A stretch of 22,304 nucleotides of DNA from Pseudomonadota bacterium (GCA_023399375.1 JAEWPX010000162.1:1-22304), one strand, 5' to 3'; counted from the stretch's first letter, positions 16,301-22,158 are shown. Made by a program: numbers and translations. The notes: generated by a model from the letters alone, not told the origin.

Positions 16301-17456
16301 CTGGGAGCTGACCGCCGCGCCGTTTTACGACGTGACGTTCTCCGGCGTGCCGCCCGTGGCGCTCCTTGGGCCTTCGGGCGAGTGGCGGCCGCGTTTCGTG
16401 CCCTGGCCGGGCGAGACGCTCGACGTGGCCGTTTCCCGGCCCAAGGCCGCGCCGGGCGAGGCGCTCACCCTCGAGCGGGCGGCGCTTGTAACGCGTCAGG
16501 GCGGCGCAATGCGCGAGAGCACGTTATCCCTGCGATTTCGCGTGGCAAAGGGCGCGCGCCACGTGCTGACTCTGCCGTCCGGGGCCACGGTCACGCGTCT
16601 TGCCGTCGCCGGCCGCGAGACGCTGCCCACCGGCGAGGGCGGACAGGTGGGTTTTTCCCTGCCGCCCGGCGTGACGGACGTGGAGCTTGCTTTCCGGGAA
16701 ACGGTCGGGCTCGGGCTTTTCCTGAAAACGCCCGCGCCGGACCTGGGCCTTCCCGCCGCATCCGCGACGACGCGTCTGGAATTGCCTCAGGGCCGCTGGC
16801 TGCTTGCCGTTTTCGCCGACACCTTCATGGGGCCGGCCGTGCTCTACTGGGGCTTCCTCGCCGTGGTGGCGGCCCTGGGACTTGGGCTTTCCTGCCTGCC
16901 GGACACGCTGCTCACCCGCGCGCAGTGGCTGCTCTACGCCCTGGGCCTGAGCCAGGCCGATCCCGGCGGCGTGGTCCTGGCCACGGCCTGGCTTGCGGCC
17001 CTGGGCCTGCGCCGGCGGCGCTGGCCCCAGGGCGCGCTGGCCTTCGACGCGATGCAAGCGGGACTCGTGGCTCTGACCCTGGCCGGCATGTTGTCGCTCT
17101 ACGACGTGCTCGGCCAGGGCCTGCTCGGGCTGCCGCGCATGCAGGTGGCCGGCCCCGGCGCAGCGGGGGCGGGGCTTGTCTGGACCTGGGACCGCGTGGC
17201 GGGCGTGCTGCCCGCGGCCACGGTCGTTTCCGCGCCCATGGCGGTCTTCCGGGCGCTGATGCTGGCCTGGGCCGCGTGGCTTGCCTTCATGCTGCCGCGC
17301 TGGCTGCGTCTGGGCTTCGAGAGCGTCACCAGCGGCGGCGGCTGGCGCGCCCTGCGCCTGCCGCGCCGGCGTCCCAAGCCGGGTGGACCGGGCGACGACA
17401 CTCCGGGGAGTGGTTCGGGCGCTGCGGGCGACGGACCGGGCGCGGCCGGAAGCTGA
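13344..17456 (+). CDS. Large multi-pass membrane protein with two signal-peptide-like segments, function unknown
   Basis: A 1370-residue protein with no enzymatic motif that I recognise. It has an N-terminal signal peptide (about 1-24, ending ALPALAQA) and a beta-rich periplasmic-looking part (about 25-465) with a Cys pair at 51 and 63. A helix cluster (about 471-487, 491-505, 512-527, 541-565) is followed by an Ala/Pro linker (570-635), a conserved-looking TGPAMPDWRF...WNGPV segment, and a helix at about 675-694. A second signal-like helix ends in PSARA-ADFP near 725, then comes LLETLRDRLTEPPLCLPHC. A second beta-rich part (about 750-1155) leads to a C-terminal helix cluster (about 1161-1321) and a Gly-rich tail. 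It resembles large uncharacterised membrane proteins of proteobacteria. GGGAGG precedes the ATG by six bases. Confidence 0.85.
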   Translation: MRHALAYVFLVVSILAGSALPALAQAGAPDVPPALEPWRGFSLHGATERLCPPDGGDAKARICLFPSRLDVNVDATGADFTLAARLFDTAAVAMPYGAGVWVAAVREGGKALPVVAGERGPVVWLGPGEHVLAGRLAWNSALEALRLPPGVGLVTLARQGAPSSVVVSASGELSLAGEKAAKAVENTEHVKIFRQLADGDPATLTTLFRLEVSGLVRSVTLAGAVPQKALALAVRSPVPATLGPDGSVVLDAGPGRYDVEVISRFAGKTGSIGPVAAPYGREVWSYRAAPELRETRLEGAPALDPKTADVPESWRDLPAFAVAEGAALDIRELGRGAPPGRDALTVSREMWLDMSGVGLSVHDTLSGENRSRFTLAMAAPGELGRVVADGRDQPVLLLGKDGAARGVELRASRLSLSAFSRYPDAGASLPAGGFDREFTHVTATLHLAPGWALFSATGPDAVRGGLLSPWTLLDGFLALVVAVAAFSLRGRAAGLALGLFLLLSWHEPDAPTGVWVFVLCGLALLRLASDAGRLAGHAGVRRFAVLVFAASLVCLVVLSIPFLSSQLRGAVAPQIVPPAAELLPRLAMQENAAMAPAPPPAAVKGKARALQMAAPAADAAAGGAARELPEEDPEALVQTGPAMPDWRFATATMTWNGPVAPGERLRLYLVPPFASRLLHLLRALLWGAALFLLCDRARLRRVRLASVGTGAVLLFLVGLAPSARAADFPDRQLLETLRDRLTEPPLCLPHCLGSPSFEVRLEGGRLVVTTAIDAAARVAAPLPAVSEGWRPDAVTLDGAPGATLTRAGDALKALVEPGRHVVVLSGPVPAAVSFTVTPALAPGKVTVAAPGYRIRGLDARGMLAGPLELTRAAPQGAAPGGRAAPSAQPAGRDIPPFFEVRRVLRLGLAWEVETEVVRRFPADVAAVARVALLSGEHPDAPGVTVAGGMAEAAFPAGVARVSWRSRLTPRESVALAAPSGTDVVEVWELTAAPFYDVTFSGVPPVALLGPSGEWRPRFVPWPGETLDVAVSRPKAAPGEALTLERAALVTRQGGAMRESTLSLRFRVAKGARHVLTLPSGATVTRLAVAGRETLPTGEGGQVGFSLPPGVTDVELAFRETVGLGLFLKTPAPDLGLPAASATTRLELPQGRWLLAVFADTFMGPAVLYWGFLAVVAALGLGLSCLPDTLLTRAQWLLYALGLSQADPGGVVLATAWLAALGLRRRRWPQGALAFDAMQAGLVALTLAGMLSLYDVLGQGLLGLPRMQVAGPGAAGAGLVWTWDRVAGVLPAATVVSAPMAVFRALMLAWAAWLAFMLPRWLRLGFESVTSGGGWRALRLPRRRPKPGGPGDDTPGSGSGAAGDGPGAAGS

Positions 17457-17480
17457 GCCCGGCGGTATGTTTTTTGAAGC

Positions 17481-17519
17481 TGTTCCTCCCGCCGGCACAT
17501 TCCGCCGGCGGGAGGAACA
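17481..17519 (+). promoter_or_regulatory. Perfect 16-bp hairpin burying the ribosome site of the next small gene
   Basis: TGTTCCTCCCGCCGGC (17481-17496), seven-base loop, and its exact complement at 17504-17519. The 3' arm contains the GGGAGG ribosome site (17510-17515) of the ATG at 17522. No T run follows on either strand (a T run precedes it on the plus strand), so it does not look like a normal terminator. It may control translation of the small protein. Confidence 0.75.
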
Positions 17520-17521
17520 CC

Positions 17522-17734
17522 ATGGATTCCCGGCATTGCTGCGTGTGCGGCCGCGCCATCGAGGCGCTTGATGTCTATATCCTGCGGGCGCAGGGAAAAA
17601 TCTGCAGCCAGTGCGTGCTGGAGCGGGACATCCCGGTCGGCGGCGTGGCGACGCGCCGCCAACTGCGCCAGGGAGCAGTAAACCCTCGCCCACTCGGCCC
17701 CCGGCCTTTGGCCCCGGGCTTCCCGGCGCTTTGA
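17522..17734 (+). CDS. Small four-cysteine (zinc-ribbon-like) protein
   Basis: A 70-residue protein. Two C-X2-C knuckles, in RHCCVCGRAIE and KICSQCVLE, are separated by about 20 residues, suggesting a single zinc site with the hairpin between. The last 17 residues are a Pro/Gly/Leu-rich tail without clear structure. GGGAGG lies six bases upstream of the ATG, inside a perfect hairpin. The gene follows the large membrane protein gene by 65 bases and precedes the Rrf2 regulator. I know no function; a metal- or redox-responsive adaptor is only a guess. The ribosome site and cysteine pattern support it being real. Confidence 0.72.
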   Translation: MDSRHCCVCGRAIEALDVYILRAQGKICSQCVLERDIPVGGVATRRQLRQGAVNPRPLGPRPLAPGFPAL

Positions 17735-17744
17735 AAACCCCCTT

Positions 17745-17773
17745 TTGCCATCCGCGAATCTATCTGCTAGGGA
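17745..17773 (+). promoter_or_regulatory. Putative promoter of the Rrf2 regulator
   Basis: TTGCCA (17745-17750), 17 bases, TAGGGA (17768-17773), 49 bases before the ATG at 17822. It overlaps the start of the inverted-repeat region at 17770-17810, as expected if the regulator controls itself. Confidence 0.4.
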
Positions 17774-17810
17774 ACCCTTGTTCGGTTTTGCACAAATTCG
17801 TTCCCAAGGG
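17770..17810 (+). promoter_or_regulatory. Interleaved inverted repeats upstream of the Rrf2 gene
   Basis: GGGAAC (17770-17775) is complementary to GTTCCC (17800-17805), and the directly adjoining CCCTTG (17775-17780) is complementary to CAAGGG (17805-17810). The second pair includes the AAGGGG ribosome site. It could be an operator for Rrf2 autoregulation or alternative leader hairpins. Confidence 0.35.
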
Positions 17811-17821
17811 GTACCCGGCTC

Positions 17822-18259
17822 ATGCAACTGACCACGCGTAGCCGATATGGCCTGCGCATGCTTCTCGACATCGCCCTTCACGGCGACGAGCGACCGGTGC
17901 GCATCCAGGACATCGCCAAACGCCGCAACATTTCCGTCAAGTATCTCGAGCAGTTGATTCGGGCGTTGAAAAAGGCCGGCTTCATCCACAGCAAGCGCGG
18001 CCCCAAGGGCGGCCATGTGCTCGCCGTGTCGCCGGAAGACATCCGTGTGGGCGATGTGGTCCGGGCCCTGGAAAGCCGGCCCGAGCTGACCGAATGCGTG
18101 GGCAACCCCGAAACCTGTGTCATCTCCGGCGATTGCGTCACACGCCAGATCTGGGCCCGGGCCACGGCCAGCCTGTTCCGGGAGCTCGACGCCATCCGCC
18201 TCGTCGATCTCCTCGTCCAGGCCCGTAAATCCGAGATCCTGGGTTTGCCCTGCTGCTAA
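17822..18259 (+). CDS. Rrf2/IscR-family transcriptional regulator with three-cysteine cluster motif
   Basis: A 145-residue Rrf2 protein. The N-terminal winged helix has the family signature LTTRSRYGLRMLLDIA, RIQDIAKRRNISVKYLEQLI and SKRGPKGGHVLA. The C-terminal region carries C92, C99 and C105 (C-X6-C-X5-C), close to the [2Fe-2S] ligands of IscR (C-X5-C-X5-C), so it probably senses iron-sulfur status, oxygen or nitric oxide. It ends in two further cysteines (144, 145). No isc or suf genes are in the window, so its targets are unknown; the upstream inverted repeats suggest self-control. The ribosome site AAGGGG is ten bases upstream, rather distant. Confidence 0.93.
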   Translation: MQLTTRSRYGLRMLLDIALHGDERPVRIQDIAKRRNISVKYLEQLIRALKKAGFIHSKRGPKGGHVLAVSPEDIRVGDVVRALESRPELTECVGNPETCVISGDCVTRQIWARATASLFRELDAIRLVDLLVQARKSEILGLPCC

Positions 18260-18289
18260 GGCGCGGCTTGTTTGTCGCCCCGCCCGGCC

Positions 18290-19234
18290 TCAGTGCGTGG
18301 CTGCCCAGGCGCTGAAGCTCATGGGCGCGCCGCCGGGATTGGCCGCGGCGTAGGCGGCGAAGCGTGTAAGGAACGCGACCCGCGCCATGTAGAGCGGCTT
18401 TTTCCAGCCCTTGCGCGGCTGGCCGATGAGGTCCACACCGCCGGCCGCCGCTTGGGCGGCGACGATATCCTCCAGGGACTGGCCCGTGGGATTGCGGAGC
18501 AGGGCATAGAGCACCATGAACGTGGTGGTGCGCCCGTCCCCGGCATGGCAGTGCACGTGCAACCACGTATCCGGGGCCATGGTCCGGCAGTACTCCACGA
18601 ACCGGTCCACCTGCGCCGCGTCCGGGGCCATTTCGTCGGTGACGTAGAGCCGCAGATAGCCCACGCCCCGCGCCGCAGTCAGCTGCGTCTCGGACGCGAC
18701 GTCGACCACGTCCACGCGAAGCGTACGTGCCTTCCCGATGCCCCCGACCTTGTTCTTCGCCTCGATGACCGTCACTTGCGCCGTGCCGGCCTTGGCCAGG
18801 GCGGCCAGGCGCTGCGTTTCGTCGTGGGCCGCTTCCTCGGGCGTCTTGCCCATGTTGGCTTCGTCCTTCGGCGCAAACCAGCTCACGGGGCGGTCGTTGA
18901 GGAAGCCGTGCGATTCCTGGCGCAAATCGACGATGGTGAGCGGACCCGGCAGGGTGCGCGCGAGATTGTCGAGCCCGGCGGCGTCGAATTCCGAACTGCC
19001 CGACAGGCGCAGTTTTGCGCTCGCCGGGTCGCCCTTGGGGCCGCCGTCGGCCAGGCGGAAGTGGATGGGCAGGGCCTGCCCGGGCGGATAGTCGTAGATG
19101 AGTATGGGGCCGTCCGCGCCGGGGCCGGGTTTGGCCTTGGCCGCGGGCAGCGCGCGCTGCCATACGGCCAGTAGCACGAGGGAAAGGGCGCAGGCGAGCA
19201 GCCGGGGCAGGAGGCGGGTGGGGCGCGGCGTCAT
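18290..19234 (-). CDS. Secreted PTP-like inositol polyphosphatase (cysteine phytase) homologue
   Basis: A 314-residue protein with a basic, hydrophobic signal peptide (about 1-34, ending PAAKA). It matches the Selenomonas-type cysteine phytase fold by recalled motifs: DLRQESHGFLN (103-113), the later N-x-G-K, and WLHVHCHAGDGRTTTFM. Its P-loop nucleophile is Cys229 and its Arg is 235. The general acid is probably Asp200 in TDEMAP; its 29-residue spacing to the cysteine equals that in the Selenomonas enzyme (D223 to C252). The usual HCEAGVGRT is here HCHAGDGRT. The expected action is stepwise phosphate removal from inositol phosphates in the periplasm. The start at 19234 is supported by GAGGAG six bases upstream; the longer frame begins inside the promoter. 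Confidence 0.87.
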   Translation of the reverse strand: MTPRPTRLLPRLLACALSLVLLAVWQRALPAAKAKPGPGADGPILIYDYPPGQALPIHFRLADGGPKGDPASAKLRLSGSSEFDAAGLDNLARTLPGPLTIVDLRQESHGFLNDRPVSWFAPKDEANMGKTPEEAAHDETQRLAALAKAGTAQVTVIEAKNKVGGIGKARTLRVDVVDVASETQLTAARGVGYLRLYVTDEMAPDAAQVDRFVEYCRTMAPDTWLHVHCHAGDGRTTTFMVLYALLRNPTGQSLEDIVAAQAAAGGVDLIGQPRKGWKKPLYMARVAFLTRFAAYAAANPGGAPMSFSAWAATH

Positions 19235-19250
19235 GGCGGTCTCCTCGGTT

Positions 19251-19272
19251 CTCCGGCCCGCAGCGGCCGGAG
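19251..19272 (-). repeat. Hairpin in the leader of the phytase-like gene
   Basis: CTCCGGCC and GGCCGGAG form a perfect 8-bp stem with a 6-base loop (19251-19258 with 19265-19272). It sits between the promoter and the GAGGAG ribosome site and has no T run. It may be structural or simply chance in GC-rich sequence. Confidence 0.35.
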
Positions 19273-19283
19273 GCTGATGCTCC

Positions 19284-19312
19284 TCGGTAAAAGCCCGGCC
19301 GCGCTGTGTCAA
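19284..19312 (-). promoter_or_regulatory. Putative promoter of the phytase-like gene
   Basis: On the minus strand, TTGACA (19307-19312), 17 bases, then TACCGA (19284-19289), 50 bases before the ATG at 19234. The -35 box is a perfect match. It lies directly after the mqnA stop. Confidence 0.5.
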
Positions 19313-19322
19313 TGATGCGTCG

Positions 19323-20177
19323 CTATAAGGCGAAACGCAGCCCCGGCACGGCTTCGATGAGTCCGAGCTCCCGGCAGTGCTCGGCGAAGAACACGAGGCT
19401 CGCCTTGGCCGGGGCGTCCAGGTCGTAGTTGACCACGCGCAGGTAGTCGAGAAGTGCCGTTTCGCTGATCCAGTCGGGCCGCGACGGCGCGCGTACGAGG
19501 GAGGGCAGACGTTCGGGCAGGCCGGCGTTTATCGCCGCAAGCGCCGCGTGGAGCCTGGCGAGCGCCTCCAGTCGCTGCCCGGAAAGCCCGGTGCGCACGA
19601 TCCACAGGGCGAAGACGAAAGGCGTGCCGGCGTAGTCGAACCAGGCCTGGCCCAGGTCCGTGACGTGCCAGCCGGCCGGGGGATCGAGGTAGCGCGCGAG
19701 GGCCAGATCGCCGATCTCGACGAAGGGCTTGCCCGTGGCCAGCCCGGTGCCGGGCGGCACGCTCTCGAAGCGGACGTCGGGAAAGTTCCAGGCGAAGCGC
19801 CACAGCACCCGCGTCAGGGCATTGGAGCTGGCCGAGGCCCCGGAGAAAAGGACCGGGTCGCCGGTGCGTCGCAGGTGCTCGGGCAGCTCTGTCAGGGGCA
19901 CGGGCGAAAGGAGCAGCACGCTCTGGATGGGCGCGACCGCCGCGCGGATGCACAGGTCCGGCAGCAGCGTGAAGGCTCCGGGGTTGGCCAGGTAGGCGAA
20001 CGCCGAGGCCGGGGCGGCGTCGATGGCGCCGGCCGCCAGCGCGGCGTTGAGTTCGGACGGATGCCCGGGCACGTAGGTGATGTCCGGCCCTTCGGGAAAA
20101 TCCGGGATCAGGGATTCGTAGAGCGGCCAGACGTTGAGGTAGGCGATGCGGCCGAGTTTCAAGGGCCCGTGAGCCAT
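19323..20177 (-). CDS. mqnA: Chorismate dehydratase of the futalosine menaquinone pathway (MqnA)
   Basis: A 284-residue protein with the periplasmic-binding-protein fold of MqnA, acting in the cytoplasm (no signal peptide). Family features are GRIAYLNVWPLYESL at the N-terminus, GHPSELNAALAAGAIDAAPASAFAYLANP, QSVLLLSPVPL, SGASASSNALTRVLW and VEIGDLALARY. MqnA dehydrates chorismate to 3-enolpyruvyl-benzoate, the first step of futalosine-dependent menaquinone synthesis; menaquinone is the usual quinone of sulfate reducers. The ATG at 20177 has AAGGAGG seven bases upstream; an in-frame ATG at 20198 lies before that site. No other mqn gene is in the window. The adk terminator sits just upstream, so mqnA probably has its own promoter, which I could not identify. 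Confidence 0.9.
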   Translation of the reverse strand: MAHGPLKLGRIAYLNVWPLYESLIPDFPEGPDITYVPGHPSELNAALAAGAIDAAPASAFAYLANPGAFTLLPDLCIRAAVAPIQSVLLLSPVPLTELPEHLRRTGDPVLFSGASASSNALTRVLWRFAWNFPDVRFESVPPGTGLATGKPFVEIGDLALARYLDPPAGWHVTDLGQAWFDYAGTPFVFALWIVRTGLSGQRLEALARLHAALAAINAGLPERLPSLVRAPSRPDWISETALLDYLRVVNYDLDAPAKASLVFFAEHCRELGLIEAVPGLRFAL

Positions 20178-20196
20178 GGGCGACCCTCCTTTGCGC

Positions 20197-20234
20197 AAAA
20201 AAACGCGGCCCCGAAGGTATTCCCCCCGGGGCCG
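20197..20234 (-). terminator. Intrinsic terminator of adk
   Basis: On the minus strand, CGGCCCCG and CGGGGCCG (20227-20234 with 20206-20213) form an 8-bp stem with a 13-base loop, followed after two bases by TTTTTTT (20197-20203). It lies 25 bases after the adk stop. Confidence 0.85.
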
Positions 20235-20258
20235 GCAATCAAGGCGAATTCCGGTGAA

Positions 20259-20930
20259 CTAGGCGAGCTGGGCGAGCAGGGTTTCCTTGATGGAGTCGAT
20301 GGTGCCCTCGCCGTTGAGCTCGATGTACTTGGTCTTCCCCTCGGTGGCCAGCTTCTTGTAGAAGTAGGCGGCGGCCAGGGTGCCGGTCGTGGTGTCGTAG
20401 TAAATGTCGTGGCGCTTGCCGATGGCGGCCTCGTCCTGGTCGTCGGAGCGGGTCTTGAGATCGCCGCCGCACACCCGGCACTTGTCGCCGTTGGGCTTGA
20501 TGGCGTCGATGAAGATGTTGTTCGGGTGGTTGGGGTCGTTGACGCACAGGCGACGGCCCATGATACGGTTCTTGGCGATCTCGCGGGGCAGCAGGATCTC
20601 GATGACGTAATCGAGCTTCATGCCTTCCTTCTGCAGGGCTTCCCAGAGCTTCTCGGCCTGGACCATGTTGCGGGGAAAGCCGTCGAGGAGCCAGCCGTTG
20701 CCGCCCTTGGCCTTGAGGGTCTCCAGGATCATGGGGATGGTGATCTCGTCCGGGACGAGCTCGCCCTTGTCGATGTAACCCTTGGCCTTCTTGCCGAGCT
20801 CGGTGCCGCCGCCGATGTGCTCGCGGAAGATAGCCCCGGACTCGATGTGGGCCAGATTGTACTTCTTTTTCACCAGGGAACCCTGGGTGCCCTTGCCGCT
20901 GCCGTTGGGACCGAAAGTGAGGATATTCAC
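20259..20930 (-). CDS. adk: Adenylate kinase, metal-binding Desulfovibrio type
   Basis: A 223-residue adenylate kinase (ATP + AMP to 2 ADP). The P-loop is FGPNGSGKGTQ, the AMP-binding region contains DGFPRN, and the lid carries C129-X5-H135-X15-C151-X2-C154. That is the Cys/His site reported for D. gigas adenylate kinase, which binds zinc, cobalt or iron. The start is a GTG at 20930 (VNILTFGPNG), with GGAGG eight bases upstream; an ATG at 20945 overlaps that site and would add five residues. The same frame is open upstream through tilS. A promoter-like element at 20968-20996 and a terminator at 20197-20234 suggest adk can be expressed alone. Confidence 0.95.
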   Translation of the reverse strand: MNILTFGPNGSGKGTQGSLVKKKYNLAHIESGAIFREHIGGGTELGKKAKGYIDKGELVPDEITIPMILETLKAKGGNGWLLDGFPRNMVQAEKLWEALQKEGMKLDYVIEILLPREIAKNRIMGRRLCVNDPNHPNNIFIDAIKPNGDKCRVCGGDLKTRSDDQDEAAIGKRHDIYYDTTTGTLAAAYFYKKLATEGKTKYIELNGEGTIDSIKETLLAQLA

Positions 20931-22055
20931 CGGGACTGCCTCCATGTTTGATTTTTCACAATCGGCTTCACTACCCCCCGGCGCAAGCCCTGTCAATGGC
21001 GTTTCCGGGTTTGGGGTGTCGGGGCGCGCGCCTTCGAAGACCACGGCCCGGCGCGTGATCCGTGCCTGCTTGCCGCCGGGAAACTGGAACACCCGGCCCG
21101 TCTGGCGGCGCGTCACGGCATCGTCCAGACCGCGCAGGGCGTCGGCCAGGGCCTGCCCCGGCCCGAGCGACGCCAGCGCCTTGCGATACAGGCGCGGACG
21201 CAGGGACGGGTGCAGGCCAAGGACGGTCGCCAGCGGCAGGACGGCGGGATCGTCCGGTACGGGCAGAAGGCTTTCGAAAAGCGCGGCGTCGAGGCGCGCC
21301 TGCCGCCACAGCCGCGCCGCCGCGTCGAGGTAGCGCGGGTTTTCGGCGCAAAGAAGCGGCAGGACGTCGTGGCGCAGGCGGTTTCGCCGGAAGGCGCGGT
21401 CGGCGTTGCTTGGGTCGGCCAGGGTCGGCAGGGCCAGCGCCGCGGCAAAGGCCTCGATGGCCGCCCGTGGCGTGAGCAGAAGCGGGCGCAGCAGGCGGCG
21501 CGCGGCGTCCAGGGCGGGCATGCCGCCAAGGGCCGGCCAGCCCGCGCCGCGCGTGGCGCGCAAGAGCTGGTCCTCGGCCAGGTCGTTGAGCTGGTGCCCG
21601 AGCGCGATCCAGGCGTTGTCCCGGGCTGCGGCCAGTTCCGCGAAAAAGGCGTAGCGGGCGTCGCGTCCGGCGTCCTCGACGCCTTTTCGCGCCCGGCGGG
21701 CCAGGGTGGCGACGTCCGCGCGGCGGCTATAACAGGGGATGGCGCGCTGCCGGCAGAAGGCGGCGACATGCGCGGCTTCGGCCGCGGATTCCGGGCGCAG
21801 GCCGTGGTCCAGGTGGGCGGCTTCCAGACGCGCGCCAAGGCGTGGGGCCAGGGCGGCGAGGACGGTCAGCAGGACCAGGGAGTCCGGTCCGCCGGAAAGG
21901 GCGACGATCCAGGTCGCGCCGGCCGGGACGTGCCCGCATTCGCGGGTGAGGAAGCGGGCCACGCCCAGGCATAGCTTGGCCTGCGGTCGCGGCAGGTCGT
22001 GCAGGCCCGGCAGGGTGGTCAGGGGGGATGCCTCCGGCGGCCAGAGGGTTTTCAC
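20259..22055 (-). CDS. tilS: tRNA(Ile)-lysidine synthase (TilS) reading frame, continuing in frame into adk
   Basis: The TilS part covers about residues 1-370 (22055 to about 20946). It attaches lysine to C34 of tRNA(Ile2) using ATP. The PP-loop is VALSGGPDS (51-59), with HLDHGLRPES, LGHQLNDLAEDQLLRATRGAGW and DPSNADRAFRRNRLRHDVLPLL following as in the family. After ITRRAVVFEG the frame passes through the adk promoter and ribosome site with no stop and joins adk, giving a 598-residue continuous frame. I checked the junction codon by codon (about 21060 to 20925) and found no stop. Either a fusion is made, TilS ends by another means, or a sequencing error hides a stop. The start is GTG at 22055 inside hairpin repeat C, which supplies GGGAG eight bases upstream and the first ~10 residues; a later GTG near residue 32 is an alternative. 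Confidence 0.75.
   Translation of the reverse strand: MKTLWPPEASPLTTLPGLHDLPRPQAKLCLGVARFLTRECGHVPAGATWIVALSGGPDSLVLLTVLAALAPRLGARLEAAHLDHGLRPESAAEAAHVAAFCRQRAIPCYSRRADVATLARRARKGVEDAGRDARYAFFAELAAARDNAWIALGHQLNDLAEDQLLRATRGAGWPALGGMPALDAARRLLRPLLLTPRAAIEAFAAALALPTLADPSNADRAFRRNRLRHDVLPLLCAENPRYLDAAARLWRQARLDAALFESLLPVPDDPAVLPLATVLGLHPSLRPRLYRKALASLGPGQALADALRGLDDAVTRRQTGRVFQFPGGKQARITRRAVVFEGARPDTPNPETPLTGLAPGGSEADCEKSNMEAVPVNILTFGPNGSGKGTQGSLVKKKYNLAHIESGAIFREHIGGGTELGKKAKGYIDKGELVPDEITIPMILETLKAKGGNGWLLDGFPRNMVQAEKLWEALQKEGMKLDYVIEILLPREIAKNRIMGRRLCVNDPNHPNNIFIDAIKPNGDKCRVCGGDLKTRSDDQDEAAIGKRHDIYYDTTTGTLAAAYFYKKLATEGKTKYIELNGEGTIDSIKETLLAQLA
20968..20996 (-). promoter_or_regulatory. Putative adk promoter inside the end of the tilS frame
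   Basis: On the minus strand, TTGACA (20991-20996), 17 bases, TAGTGA (20968-20973), 38 bases before the GTG of adk. The -35 box is perfect; the -10 box keeps only the leading TA, like others in this window. Confidence 0.5.
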
Positions 22056-22068
22056 CCTCTGGACTCCC
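22028..22068 (-). repeat. Dispersed hairpin repeat, copy C, overlapping the tilS start
   Basis: On the minus strand: GGGAGT, a perfect 8-bp stem CCAGAGGG with CCCTCTGG (22055-22062 and 22041-22048), loop TGAAAA, then CCGCCGGAGGCAT. The 3' module is identical to copy B. The apparent GTG start of tilS lies at the top of the stem and loop. The 90 bases between here and the stop at 22159 contain nothing further that I recognise. Confidence 0.7.
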
Positions 22069-22158
22069 TTACGGTTCGATGCAGTGCCGTAATAATCCGT
22101 GGCGCCTTTTTTCGAGGACTCCCGGATTGCCGTAACGGGCTTTTCCTGCGGCGCGGCC

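Noticed and set aside
13493..17734. A 1413-codon open frame overlapping the large membrane protein in another frame
   Set aside because: Its first 1340 or so codons are Arg/Gly/Ala-rich shadow sequence typical of GC-rich DNA; only its last 71 codons (17522-17734) have a start site and cysteine motif and are annotated separately.
19235..19312. An N-terminal extension of the phytase-like protein starting at 19312
   Set aside because: It would begin inside a perfect -35 box, lacks a ribosome site, and would place 26 polar residues before a normal signal peptide.
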